Shown here piece by piece: positions 1 through 10,169 of a stretch of DNA of 64,000 bases; the first letter of the stretch is position 1; every line of letters begins with the position of its first letter. The notes beneath the pieces are model-generated. The model had not been told where the DNA came from. It saw nothing but the letters and a program-made list of their open reading frames with translations, and made no database searches. Origin of the DNA: Acinetobacter corruptisaponis. GTDB taxonomy: Bacteria > Pseudomonadota > Gammaproteobacteria > Pseudomonadales > Moraxellaceae. The stretch is taken from assembly GCF_030053775.1 (NCBI RefSeq), contig NZ_CP125669.1:1917962-1981961 (forward strand), given 5' to 3'. The position numbers and the translations under genes were made by a program.

Positions 1-153
1 AAAATATGGAGGGGTACATATATTTTTGGAGAATACTATTTATTTTTCGATTTAAGTATATAGAAAACTGACTCAACATAAAAAGAGTAAATAAAATAGC
101 TTTCAAACTAACAAACTCTACTTATTTATTCTAAGTAAAGTTTGTCATGATTT

Positions 154-181
154 GAGACCAACTTTAAGTTGGCCTTTTTTT
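154..181 (+). terminator. Rho-independent terminator, plus-oriented
   Basis: Arms CCAAC and GTTGG around a short T/A loop are followed by CC and seven T residues on the plus strand. The T-tract lies on the plus side, so it fits a plus-strand transcript entering from beyond the left edge better than the minus-strand RTX gene, which stops at 211. It could still slow RTX transcription weakly. Confidence 0.45.
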
Positions 182-210
182 ACTGAATTGAAACCTGTGG
201 CAACATTTTA

Positions 211-3200
211 TTAGTAGATCAAACTTTGATTATTGATCAAATCCTGTAAATACAGTTGCTCACTTTGATTGGTCATCACCAGTACATCCTTATATGCCTG
301 ATTCGACTGGCCACGAACACTCAGCGTATTGGTTTTTGCATCCGTATCATAAATAATCTCGATATAGCTGGAAAGATTGGAACTGGTTGCATGACTGTCC
401 AATATTTGCGACAAATCAATCTGGTCTTCCGCCATATCAAAGTCAGTTACATAATCCACAGCAGTTTCACCTGAAGCATTGATCAACAATTCAAGAATAT
501 CATTGCCTTCGTTTAAGATGAATAATTCACTCACCGCCGCATCACTACTCAGCACGTTATCACCTGAATCACCCATTACAATACTGGTGACTTCATCCTC
601 AGCATTGACAGGACGATCCACACCAAACACCTGATAAATCTGCTGTGAGGAAATACTGCCACCTGTTTCGAAATTGAAAGATTCGACCTCATGCGCACCA
701 CCAAGGAAGAAGTCTTTTACTGTAACCTTGTTGCTATTGCTGCCATTCACCTTAAGGATCAGGTCATCACCCGATTTAGTTAGATAGTTACCCACCTGGC
801 TAAAGGCAATTCCATTGCCAAAAACCACCTGATCTGTACCCAGCTTTTCATCAATGACCATGGCACCTGAACTATAGTTATAGGTGGTGTTAAAGGCATC
901 TAAATCCGTATTTTCAGGTGCTGTGTTTGCTGGCGCACTTTGCTGTGGCATGGTGATGCCAAATGCCCCAAAAATCTGCTCAGCGGTAATTTGCCCACCA
1001 GTCTCAAACTGGAATGTTTCAACCAGATACTGACCTGCCAGGAAGAAGTTTTTCACCGTGACCTTATTGGTGTTGCTACCATTCACTTTCAGGATCAGGT
1101 CATCACCTGATTTGGTCAAATAACTTCCCACCTGATTAAAGGTAATACCATTTTTAAAGATGACCTTGTCATTGCCTGAATGTTCAGTAATGGTTAAAGC
1201 ACCTGTGGTGTAGTTATAGACAGTGTCACCTGCAACCTCACTGGAACCCTGATTTCCTCCACCTGTAGATGGCAATGTTAAACCAAACGCCCCAAAAACC
1301 TGCTCTGCCGTTAAATTACCACCCGTCTCGAATTCAAAGTTCTCAACCAGATAATTCCCTGCCAGGAAGAAGTTTTTCACCGTGACCTTATTGGTGTTGC
1401 TACCATTCACCTTAAGAATGAGATCATCACCTGATTTAGACAGATAGTTACCCACCTGGCTAAAGCTAATGCCATTTTTAAAGATGACCTTATCATTGCC
1501 CGACTGTTCAGTAATGGTCAATTCGCCAGAACTATAGTTATAGGTTGTATCTCCCACGGGATTTGGTGGCGTTGGGGTTGTTCCTGATGGAATTGTCAGG
1601 CCGAATGCACCAAAGATTTGTTCAGCCGTTAACTGTCCACCTGTTTCAAACTGCAAGGTTTCAACCAGATACTGACCTGCCTTAAAGAAATTCTTGATGG
1701 TGACTTTATTGGTATTGCTACCATTTACTTTCAGGATCAGGTCATCCCCTGATTTGGTCAGATAATTACCCACCTGACTAAAGGTAATGCCATTCTTAAA
1801 TAGAACTGTATCATTACCCGATTGTTCCGTGATCGTCATTGCACCAGAGCTATATTGATAAATGGTATCACCTGCTGGATCTGATGAACCTCCAGAAGAA
1901 GCATTGACCTTGACTGCAATTTGAGCCGCTGTAATGGTATAGCCACCATTCGGCTGTACACTGCTAATTGCTTTCTCACCACCCAGGAAGTGGTCCTTGA
2001 CTCGGACCGACTGATTTGGATTATTGTCAATCGTCACAATCAGGTCATTATTTTCTTTGGTAAATTTAATCCTATCCTCGGTAATACCCTGATCCATCAA
2101 CCACAGAACATCAGTTCCACCACCTGTCTGGTCAATGGTCTCTGTGCCATCAGCCAAGTAATAGAAATATTTATCATTTCCTGCACCACCATCCAGGATA
2201 TCGTGACCTGTACCGCCCCTCAGTGTATCGTCGCCCTGCCCGCCATAAAGGATGTCATTACCAGCCCCGCCATAAAGAATGTCGTTGTCCTGATCACCAT
2301 ACAGAATGTCGTCACCCTCATTACCTTCTAAATAATCAGCGCCTATCCCTCCATAAAGCGTATCATTTCCAGCCTGCCCCCACAGAGTGTCATCTCCAGC
2401 CTGACCATAGATGATGTCATTGCCTGCATCTGAATAAACCTTATCGTCACCTGCACCCATTTCAAAGGTTTCATGGGTATCACGATAGCCCCAAACCTCA
2501 TCATTATTGGCTGTACCATGATAGGTGACATGGTTTTCAATATAGCTATTGTTCCAAGTAGTTGAGTCAGCAAACTGAATTTCATTAATCTTATGATGTC
2601 CACCCACAAAATAGTTTTGGATGGTGATTTGATCTGGTTGATTGCTATGCTGGATGACTAGGTCATTGCCATAACGATGGAGGTTTATGTCTGTTGTTGC
2701 AATACCCTGACCAAAACGCAATACATCAAATGAAACAGCGACATTGCTATAGTTCTGGCCTGCTGGACGCTCAATAATGGTGTCCTGACCATCCCCCAGA
2801 TTAAACAGGTAAACTTCATCCCCAAATGAACCATAAATGGTATCGTTACCCTGACCACCCTCAACATAGACTGCACGCTGCGCCTCTGTCAGCTCCGTAT
2901 CCTGAATAGCATGATAACCATCGTCATCTTGTATAAATTCATTTTGATTAGAACCATTTACAAATTGTCTTCGGTTTACATCAACAATCAGGATATCATC
3001 ACCCGAACCGCCAGCAAGTAGTCCAAGCTCATCACCATACAAACCTGTTAAGGTAAGATGATCCTGTCCATCGCCACCATACAATTTGCCTTGTCCAGTT
3101 AAGGTATCATTGCCAGCCTGCCCCTCTAGGACACCTTGGCCATTGAGAATGTCATTGCCCTCACCACCAAGCAAATGCCCAGCGCCTTCAATTTCATCAT

Positions 3201-6200
3201 CACCTGCACCACCATCAAGATAACCTGTGGCATAGATTTTATCGTTACCTGCTCCGCCATACACAAAGTATTGGGTTTCTGGTGTTTCTGAATAGACTGA
3301 ACGGCCATAAACAATGTCATCACCATCACCTGCATGAATCACATCATGATCGGTTGTTCCCTCAATAATATCGTCTAGTTCAGTTCCCTTAACCGCCTGA
3401 ATATTGAGTGCAGCCTCATCCCATTCTGTTTGGTCATCAAAGCGAACTTTGTTGATTGGCTTATTGGATAGATAGTCACTAAATTGTGACTCAACAATCA
3501 ATTGGTCTCCCGTAATACGGTGGATAATGATCATATCCTGACCCACTTTTCTGACAATCAGGTCATCTGGATTGATATTAATGAACTCAATCGTATCAAT
3601 ATCGGTTTGATTCTTGGATTCGTACTGGATGGTGTCCTGCCCCCAACCCAAATCCAAGCGATAAGTATCGTTTCCTTGTCCACCAATCAGTACATCATTC
3701 CCTGATCCACCAACTAAAATATCATCTCCAGTACCACCATTCAGTTGGTCGGAACCATCGCCTCCATCCAGAAGATCGTTGCCTGCTCCACCGTTGAGAA
3801 CATCATCGCCAGTCCCGCCATAGAGCTGATCTGAACCATCACCTGCATCCAACAGATCGTTACCAGAACCACCGATAAGGACATCATTGCCATTGCCAGC
3901 ATAGAGTTGGTCATTATCAGCACCACCCTCTAAATGATCATTGCCGTTGTCACCATAGAGCTGATCCTGTCCATCACCACCATAAAGCTGGTCTGAACCG
4001 ATATTTCCATGAATGACATCATCACCAGCCTCACCTGAAATCGTGCTACCCGTTGTATAGGCTCTTAAAACATCAGCTTCTGCTGTTCCCAATAGAACCA
4101 AGGCTTTCACAGCCTCAATATTCAGTGTAGTACTGTCTGAGAACTGGATTTGGTCAATTCGGTAATGCCCCAGCGCATCGGACTGAAAATAGTTCTGTAC
4201 CGTGATGCTGTTTTCAGCATTCAGGGTACGAATCACCAAATCGTCATTATTACGTCGGAATATGAAGTCACTTTGGATTAAACCCTCTGTAAACTGGATA
4301 ATATCCTGACGGTTTTGGCCTGAGTCGTAGTTGTTAATAATGTCATGACCAAAATTAGGGGCAAAGATATAGGTATCGTTTCCTGTACCACCCTCTAGAT
4401 AGTCATTGCCTGTACCACCGTTTAATGTATCATTACCTGCGTAAGCATAGATTACATCATTACTTTCCAAGCCCTGAATATGATCTGATACATAGGCATG
4501 TCCATGTAATTGATCAATCTGATTCGTTCCCATAAGTTCGACAATAATCTTACTGGCTATTTCATATTTATTCCAAATTGTTCCATTGTCAAACTCGAGG
4601 GAAAAATTACTATTAAAGAAATTTTTTATAATTAGCTTATTATCAAGTCCATAATTAATCTGTATGTCATTCTTATTATCAGGTGCAAAATCTATTAAAA
4701 TATCTTCTTGCAAGATATTATTTAACTTAATCAGATTTGAACCATTTCCATCAATAATCGTATCTTGCCCTGAATCCACATTCAAAACATAAATATCATC
4801 CCCACTACCACCTTGGAGTAAATCACTTCCTTGTCCGCCCTCCAAAATATCATCACCTGCCCCTCCCTCTAGGATATCGTCACCAATTCCACCTCTTAGC
4901 TCATCATTCCCATCGCCACCATACAACCTATCCAGGCCATCACCACCATATAATTGATCCGCACCTATATTGCCATGAATCACATCATCGCCAGCTTCAC
5001 CAAAAATCGCACTACCCGTCGTATAAGCTCTTAAAATATCAGCTTTTTCTGTTCCAATTAAGACCAGTACTTTCACTGCTTCAATATCTAATATGACCCC
5101 ATCCGAAAATTGAATTTGATCAACACGATATTGTCCCAAAGCATCTGACTGAAAGTATGACTGCACTCGAATGCTATTTACATTATCTAATGTACTAATG
5201 ATGAGGTCATCATTATTGCGTCGGTAGGTAAAGTCACTTTGTACAAAACTATCTGTAAATTGAATAATATCTTGGCGGTCTTGAGTAGCATCATGATTAT
5301 TAATAATGTCATGACCAAAGTTAGCGGCAAAAATATAGGTATCATTTCCTATACCACCATACAGATAATCTCCATCTGCCCCTCCAATTAATATATCGTT
5401 ACCCGCTCCGCCATAAAGCTGGTCAATATCAGCACCACCTTCTAAGCGGTCATTACCAGAATCTCCATAAAGTATGTCTTCACCAGTTCCACCATATAGA
5501 CCATCATCTCCCTCTCCGCCATAAAGCTCATCGTGTCCTCCTAATCCTAATAGTTGGTCATTGCCTTTATTTCCATACACCAAGTCTTTTCTCTGACCGC
5601 CATTTAAAATATCATCTCCATCCAGTAAAAATATTGGACTATTCGCCTTACTTTCAGTAATCGAAATCTCATCAGCTTCAGTCGTTCCGAAAATATTTTC
5701 ATTAGTATTCAGATATTTTTTAACGAGATCATAATCTTCCTGACTTAAATTACTTTCTAAAGCTTGGTCTAATGTTTGTTTAAATGTATTAAATATTTTT
5801 GAATTATATGGATCTATTCCCTCTAAAATAGGATACATATCTTTCACAAATTTGAGTGTGTTTTCAGATATTGATTCCATCGTAACGGTGTTAATAATAT
5901 ATTGATTTAATTGGGTAAAATCAGCAGTCCATTGCCCATTTCCTTGGTCAATAAATTCAATTTTATGGAATAAATGTGCGCTATGACTTTGCTGCATCAG
6001 CATTGTATAAACATATTTGAAATTTTGTTGATAGACTTGTTCTATACCTACAAACTCAGCTTGACTGACTGTAGCAGCAGCTTGATTACCTAATAGTTTT
6101 TCTAATGCTCGTACATGTTGAGCATTAATATTAACTCCCAGACTATCTGATTGTATTTGTGTTACACCAGTCCATTGAAGAATAATTTGTTCGACCAAGT

Positions 6201-9200
6201 CTAGGCGGGCTTGATTATCTTCAAATTGTGCAACAAACTCCTTGACCAATTCTTTTAATTTACCTGTTGTATCCAATTGCATCGCATGGTGTAAAGAATA
6301 AACATTACCAAAACCTGCTAATTCTGGTAACAGTTGTATATCTTCATCAATTGGGATTTCTGCGCCATTATGAATCACCACAGGAACACTATCTTGTCGA
6401 TCTGTATCAAACCAAAGTGTATTGGTTATGCCTGTAGTCTCATCTAAATATGTGAATGTACTATTTTCACGATGCTCAACATTATTCTCATCAACGGTAG
6501 AATGTGATTCATAATTGAGATTAATTGATTTTATATTTAACTCTTGTAATGATTTTAATTCGTTGCTTTCCGATACCCCATTGCTATTAATATCTTGCCA
6601 AACACGGAGTTGATGATAAATTTCATCGGCTTCTGAAATTTCACCATCGTGATTATCATCCAATTCTTGTAACGCGATATAACCATTGCCTGCAAGACTG
6701 CCATCAGCCAGAAATGTTTCTGTTCCAAATAACTCAGCACCACCGTCTATTTTACCATTACCATTTCGATCCAGTACCAAGAGTCCATCTTGTGGCGCAA
6801 TCCATGATGTTTTTTCAGCAAAATTACTATTATCTAAATCAAAGTAAACCCCAGGATTTTTGCTAAGAGTTGAAATTTTGCCATCATTATCCAGATCCAG
6901 ACTTAAGGGATCTCTTGGTGGAGGTGGTGGATTTGGGACTCTAGGTGTAGGAGGTTGCGGTGCTGGTGGTGCTGGCTGGTTTGGTATAACTAAACCCAAG
7001 TCACCATTTTTCCAAAACCACACATGATATTGATGTTCAAAGTGATTTGCACTTTGAATAATTAAATGATATTCACGACTATCATTTTGAAGCGGGTTAT
7101 ATAAATCTTTGAATGTTTCATCTGAACCGTCATAATCTAATACAAGGCGAGTTTTTTCATATCTGGTAATATAATATTGCTGATTGGTACTTAGCCATGT
7201 GTTATAACCAAAACCAACTTTTTCACCAACCTGAAGTTTATAGCTATCTGCTAAAAATTGCTGCCCCATCAACGTGAACATTGTATCCATACGGATTTCA
7301 CCCACTCCGTCTAGATCATAAATATGGTCAACCCAACTCCAACCTTGGCTTATTTTATTTTCTCCAACTGTATAGTTATAAGTATCGTAGCCTATGTCCC
7401 CCATCAGGACATCGCCACCTTTGCCTCCAGACAAAGTATCATTACCTGTTCCACCCGCTAGTACATCATGATCATCACCACCATACAATTTATCGTCCCC
7501 CTCACCACCGAACAGCACATCATTTCCACGATTTCCATATAATTCATCATTATCTTGACCACCAAACAAGGTATCTTCACCATCTTCACCGAAAAGCTGA
7601 TCGTCACCTGCATACCCATGAGCAGTATTTTTTGTACCTATGTCATCGCCATCAGGAAAACCAAAGAATGTTTTATTTGGATCGGTCGAACCTGTATAAA
7701 TGATATCATTACCATGACTACCGTAGAGCGTGTCATTACCTCCACCACCATACAATATATTCTCTTCTAAATCTAATTCATTATTCATACCATCTACGGC
7801 ATATAATACGTCATCCCCAGCTGCACCATATAATGTATCTGCACCTAAACCACCAAATAATATATTAGAATATTTATCTAAGTCATCAAACTCTATTTCA
7901 CCAGCGATAAGTATATCATTACCTTTCCCACCAATTAAAATATCACCCCCATCACCACCTACTAATCTATTACTACTATTATCCAATAAATCTAATTTAT
8001 TATTTTCTGTTTTTTTGTTTGCATAAATAATGTCAGAACCATCCCCACCATAGAGTTCATCAGCACCTATTCCACCATACAAAATATCATTATTGCTGCC
8101 TCCATAAAGTTTATCTATACCAATACCACCGAATAACTTATCATCCCCCCAACCGCCATAGAGTTCATCATTACCTTTACCACCAATGAGCTTATCAGAG
8201 CCTATACCGCCATTGAGCTTATCATTACCACCTAGACCAAAAATCGTATCATTTCCCAACCCAATAATTATTCCGCCATTTAGCTCTTCTGAACTACCAG
8301 TACCAATGATGACATCATTAAATAATCGTATAATGCTTGATTCAACTGTAATATTTTCATTTGTTTTTTCAATTTCCAACAACTCGTTATAATCATGAAA
8401 ATACTCCAATAAATCCTCATCAGATAAATGTTCAAGATCAGCCAGTCGTCCATTATTAATCCATTCACTTTTTTGTAGTGTGGAGAGTAAAACCCTAATC
8501 CCAATCCATTGATCACTATGCGGGACGAGGATAGCTGTTAGCAAAGGACTGCCTAATAAAATACCTGCGGCAGCTGCTATATTTAATCCACCTGAAGCAC
8601 CATAAGAAAATGTTTTTATTGCACCTATCGCCGCGTCAACACTTGCATCTGATTGTGGATCTCTGAATTTATCAATAGTAAGTGCCATAGCAGTACTGGT
8701 CATTTCAACAAATTGATCGACTTTGTCAGCATCGACAATTCTTTTCCCTATTTTTATACCAGCATTTTCATCGACATCGCCTGTTTCATTTATTTTTGTA
8801 TCCCAGAAATAGAATGCACCGCCCCATTGGCTCACACCGAGCCCTGCAACATCTATCGCAGCTTGAATATCATGGCTCACCTGATTTTCTAATGATGGAA
8901 TAATGCCATTATTATTCACAATATCTTCATAAACGTTTTTAGCGATGGTATTACTGATCAACGCAATATTTGCATCTGTTGGTGACAATGCTGGTGGACC
9001 TGCCAAACGTAAACTTTCTTTATTGATCTGCTGGATAAAATAAGCGGATTGAGATGGTTCTATACTGGTATCATTTAAGTACCTATTAATTTGTGCTGCT
9101 TGTTCAAACCAATAAGCTTGTGCATTCGGCATTTGAGTATGAAAATTATCATAAATATATCGATACATCCCTGCGTAGTCGGGTTTATTAGTATTTAATT

Positions 9201-9252
9201 TATATTGAATTTGCATTTGTGCCAATTGTGTTGCTGTTAATTGAATTGTCAT
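211..9252 (-). CDS. Giant RTX protein with FrpC-like self-processing module and type I secretion signal
   Basis: 3013 residues, predicted to be exported by a type I system (none is in this window). Residues 1-310 match no family I recognise; about 205-243 is a Gly/Ala-rich hydrophobic stretch. RTX nonapeptide repeats (GGxGxDxLxGG, calcium-binding beta-roll) fill about 311-624, 1211-1304 and several later blocks to about 2357, separated by jelly-roll-like linkers that recur with the motif RRNNDDL. A proline-rich linker leads to Asp781-Pro782-Leu, then EF-hand-like loops (DLDNDGK, DRNGNGKID, DDNHDGE, DINSNG). This is the layout of the Neisseria FrpC self-processing module, which cuts its Asp-Pro bond when calcium binds. 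Residues about 2461-2880 are four copies of a unit of roughly 108 residues. The last 120 or so residues (DYVTDFD, DQIDLSQIL) resemble the type I secretion C-terminal target domain. The start is the ATG 3 bp after the lipoprotein gene. Whether it is a toxin or an adhesin is unknown. Confidence 0.85.
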   Translation of the reverse strand: MTIQLTATQLAQMQIQYKLNTNKPDYAGMYRYIYDNFHTQMPNAQAYWFEQAAQINRYLNDTSIEPSQSAYFIQQINKESLRLAGPPALSPTDANIALISNTIAKNVYEDIVNNNGIIPSLENQVSHDIQAAIDVAGLGVSQWGGAFYFWDTKINETGDVDENAGIKIGKRIVDADKVDQFVEMTSTAMALTIDKFRDPQSDASVDAAIGAIKTFSYGASGGLNIAAAAGILLGSPLLTAILVPHSDQWIGIRVLLSTLQKSEWINNGRLADLEHLSDEDLLEYFHDYNELLEIEKTNENITVESSIIRLFNDVIIGTGSSEELNGGIIIGLGNDTIFGLGGNDKLNGGIGSDKLIGGKGNDELYGGWGDDKLFGGIGIDKLYGGSNNDILYGGIGADELYGGDGSDIIYANKKTENNKLDLLDNSSNRLVGGDGGDILIGGKGNDILIAGEIEFDDLDKYSNILFGGLGADTLYGAAGDDVLYAVDGMNNELDLEENILYGGGGNDTLYGSHGNDIIYTGSTDPNKTFFGFPDGDDIGTKNTAHGYAGDDQLFGEDGEDTLFGGQDNDELYGNRGNDVLFGGEGDDKLYGGDDHDVLAGGTGNDTLSGGKGGDVLMGDIGYDTYNYTVGENKISQGWSWVDHIYDLDGVGEIRMDTMFTLMGQQFLADSYKLQVGEKVGFGYNTWLSTNQQYYITRYEKTRLVLDYDGSDETFKDLYNPLQNDSREYHLIIQSANHFEHQYHVWFWKNGDLGLVIPNQPAPPAPQPPTPRVPNPPPPPRDPLSLDLDNDGKISTLSKNPGVYFDLDNSNFAEKTSWIAPQDGLLVLDRNGNGKIDGGAELFGTETFLADGSLAGNGYIALQELDDNHDGEISEADEIYHQLRVWQDINSNGVSESNELKSLQELNIKSINLNYESHSTVDENNVEHRENSTFTYLDETTGITNTLWFDTDRQDSVPVVIHNGAEIPIDEDIQLLPELAGFGNVYSLHHAMQLDTTGKLKELVKEFVAQFEDNQARLDLVEQIILQWTGVTQIQSDSLGVNINAQHVRALEKLLGNQAAATVSQAEFVGIEQVYQQNFKYVYTMLMQQSHSAHLFHKIEFIDQGNGQWTADFTQLNQYIINTVTMESISENTLKFVKDMYPILEGIDPYNSKIFNTFKQTLDQALESNLSQEDYDLVKKYLNTNENIFGTTEADEISITESKANSPIFLLDGDDILNGGQRKDLVYGNKGNDQLLGLGGHDELYGGEGDDGLYGGTGEDILYGDSGNDRLEGGADIDQLYGGAGNDILIGGADGDYLYGGIGNDTYIFAANFGHDIINNHDATQDRQDIIQFTDSFVQSDFTYRRNNDDLIISTLDNVNSIRVQSYFQSDALGQYRVDQIQFSDGVILDIEAVKVLVLIGTEKADILRAYTTGSAIFGEAGDDVIHGNIGADQLYGGDGLDRLYGGDGNDELRGGIGDDILEGGAGDDILEGGQGSDLLQGGSGDDIYVLNVDSGQDTIIDGNGSNLIKLNNILQEDILIDFAPDNKNDIQINYGLDNKLIIKNFFNSNFSLEFDNGTIWNKYEIASKIIVELMGTNQIDQLHGHAYVSDHIQGLESNDVIYAYAGNDTLNGGTGNDYLEGGTGNDTYIFAPNFGHDIINNYDSGQNRQDIIQFTEGLIQSDFIFRRNNDDLVIRTLNAENSITVQNYFQSDALGHYRIDQIQFSDSTTLNIEAVKALVLLGTAEADVLRAYTTGSTISGEAGDDVIHGNIGSDQLYGGDGQDQLYGDNGNDHLEGGADNDQLYAGNGNDVLIGGSGNDLLDAGDGSDQLYGGTGDDVLNGGAGNDLLDGGDGSDQLNGGTGDDILVGGSGNDVLIGGQGNDTYRLDLGWGQDTIQYESKNQTDIDTIEFININPDDLIVRKVGQDMIIIHRITGDQLIVESQFSDYLSNKPINKVRFDDQTEWDEAALNIQAVKGTELDDIIEGTTDHDVIHAGDGDDIVYGRSVYSETPETQYFVYGGAGNDKIYATGYLDGGAGDDEIEGAGHLLGGEGNDILNGQGVLEGQAGNDTLTGQGKLYGGDGQDHLTLTGLYGDELGLLAGGSGDDILIVDVNRRQFVNGSNQNEFIQDDDGYHAIQDTELTEAQRAVYVEGGQGNDTIYGSFGDEVYLFNLGDGQDTIIERPAGQNYSNVAVSFDVLRFGQGIATTDINLHRYGNDLVIQHSNQPDQITIQNYFVGGHHKINEIQFADSTTWNNSYIENHVTYHGTANNDEVWGYRDTHETFEMGAGDDKVYSDAGNDIIYGQAGDDTLWGQAGNDTLYGGIGADYLEGNEGDDILYGDQDNDILYGGAGNDILYGGQGDDTLRGGTGHDILDGGAGNDKYFYYLADGTETIDQTGGGTDVLWLMDQGITEDRIKFTKENNDLIVTIDNNPNQSVRVKDHFLGGEKAISSVQPNGGYTITAAQIAVKVNASSGGSSDPAGDTIYQYSSGAMTITEQSGNDTVLFKNGITFSQVGNYLTKSGDDLILKVNGSNTNKVTIKNFFKAGQYLVETLQFETGGQLTAEQIFGAFGLTIPSGTTPTPPNPVGDTTYNYSSGELTITEQSGNDKVIFKNGISFSQVGNYLSKSGDDLILKVNGSNTNKVTVKNFFLAGNYLVENFEFETGGNLTAEQVFGAFGLTLPSTGGGNQGSSEVAGDTVYNYTTGALTITEHSGNDKVIFKNGITFNQVGSYLTKSGDDLILKVNGSNTNKVTVKNFFLAGQYLVETFQFETGGQITAEQIFGAFGITMPQQSAPANTAPENTDLDAFNTTYNYSSGAMVIDEKLGTDQVVFGNGIAFSQVGNYLTKSGDDLILKVNGSNSNKVTVKDFFLGGAHEVESFNFETGGSISSQQIYQVFGVDRPVNAEDEVTSIVMGDSGDNVLSSDAAVSELFILNEGNDILELLINASGETAVDYVTDFDMAEDQIDLSQILDSHATSSNLSSYIEIIYDTDAKTNTLSVRGQSNQAYKDVLVMTNQSEQLYLQDLINNQSLIY
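612..1875 (-). repeat. Four tandem intragenic repeats of about 325 bp in the RTX gene
   Basis: Four copies encode a unit with NYSSG, ITEQSGND, SQVGNYL, KSGDDLILKVNGSN, KVTVKNFF and FETGG motifs, each ending in an FGAFG-like linker. Long stretches are near-identical in DNA, for example those encoding SGDDLILKVNGSNTNKV. Such repeats are prone to copy-number change by recombination or polymerase slippage. Confidence 0.85.
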
Positions 9253-9255
9253 TTT

Positions 9256-10080
9256 TTAATCCTCATTAATTGCATTAATATTTTTAATTGGTGAAACATT
9301 CCATGCATCTAAAAGACGCCATATTGCTGCATCTATATCTTTTACGTGATCTATGTTTTTTTGGTTTGTAAACCAATTAATCTTAATACCTCCATAAATC
9401 AACTCATAACTTCTCCCCAAAATTAAAGAATCTTCATTTGGTGAAATATTGAAATAAAAACCTGAAATCATTTTATTTTTAGATTTTCCAAAACAATTTT
9501 CCCATCCACTAAAATTTTTATCACTATAACAATCTAAATTATATTTTTTAAAACTTGGATTACTATCTAATTTATTAATATAATTAGATTCAAAAAATTG
9601 CTTTGTATTTATATTTTGCTTTAAATCATTTATTCCAAAATTAGCTACAAAAACTTTGACTTGATCTATATGATCAAGAGTATTTGTTCGTAAACTAAAA
9701 GGACTTCTATCCGTCGCCTGTACAGTAGATCTGTTAAGCATTAAATCAAACTCAAGCTGCCCATCAATGTATGGCATAGATAAACTTTTTGCTTCTGCTA
9801 TACTAATCGTATCAAATTTCTCTGGTACATAATCTATCGAAAACTGTCCAACATAATATTCAAGATGTGGTTTATAAAAATCTCTTTCACATTTTTTACA
9901 ATGTTCATTAATGATATGTTTTCTTCTTTCTCCAAGTTTAGCCTTAATAATTAAATGATCATTTTGTTTCCATGTCACAACTTCACCCTCCTGTGGTATA
10001 TACGGAGGTTCTCTTTTCTGCATACATGCTCCTTGCAATAAGAGTGTTATTGTCAATAAAAATAGTTTTGATTTTTGCAT
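9256..10080 (-). CDS. Putative lipoprotein, FrpD-like by position
   Basis: 274 residues. The N terminus is a lysine-containing signal peptide with a hydrophobic core and the lipobox-like end LQGAC, so Cys19 would be lipidated and the protein tethered to a membrane. The box has Gln at -3, which is not ideal. The rest is soluble, with a CxxC pair (KHIINEHCKKC) near residue 60 and no motif I can assign. It stops 3 bp before the RTX start, so the two are almost certainly co-transcribed and probably translationally coupled. In Neisseria meningitidis the lipoprotein FrpD (about 271 residues) is encoded just upstream of FrpC and binds its N terminus. The equal size, lipidation and position suggest a similar role, but I cannot confirm sequence homology. 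An immunity protein is the main alternative. Confidence 0.65.
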   Translation of the reverse strand: MQKSKLFLLTITLLLQGACMQKREPPYIPQEGEVVTWKQNDHLIIKAKLGERRKHIINEHCKKCERDFYKPHLEYYVGQFSIDYVPEKFDTISIAEAKSLSMPYIDGQLEFDLMLNRSTVQATDRSPFSLRTNTLDHIDQVKVFVANFGINDLKQNINTKQFFESNYINKLDSNPSFKKYNLDCYSDKNFSGWENCFGKSKNKMISGFYFNISPNEDSLILGRSYELIYGGIKINWFTNQKNIDHVKDIDAAIWRLLDAWNVSPIKNINAINED

Positions 10081-10169
10081 ATTTCATTCCACAAATTTAA
10101 CCACCGATTAATTTAGAGTTAATGGGTCGTTAAAATTTTTGTATTTCCGTTAATTGAATCATCATTTTT

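Noticed and set aside
2180..8320. Short regular repeats that could suggest a CRISPR array
   Set aside because: The repeats are coding (GGxGxDxLxGG), vary in length and sequence, and have no constant spacer size.
211..9252. Many plus-strand open frames of 60-140 codons opposite the RTX gene, rich in Pro, His and Ser
   Set aside because: They are the reverse reading of the repeated Gly-Asp codons; they have no ribosome sites and overlap a convincing gene.
9256..10080. Assignment of the lipoprotein as a type VI secretion immunity protein
   Set aside because: No type VI genes are nearby and I could not see the residues that define such families; the FrpD-like reading by position is better supported.
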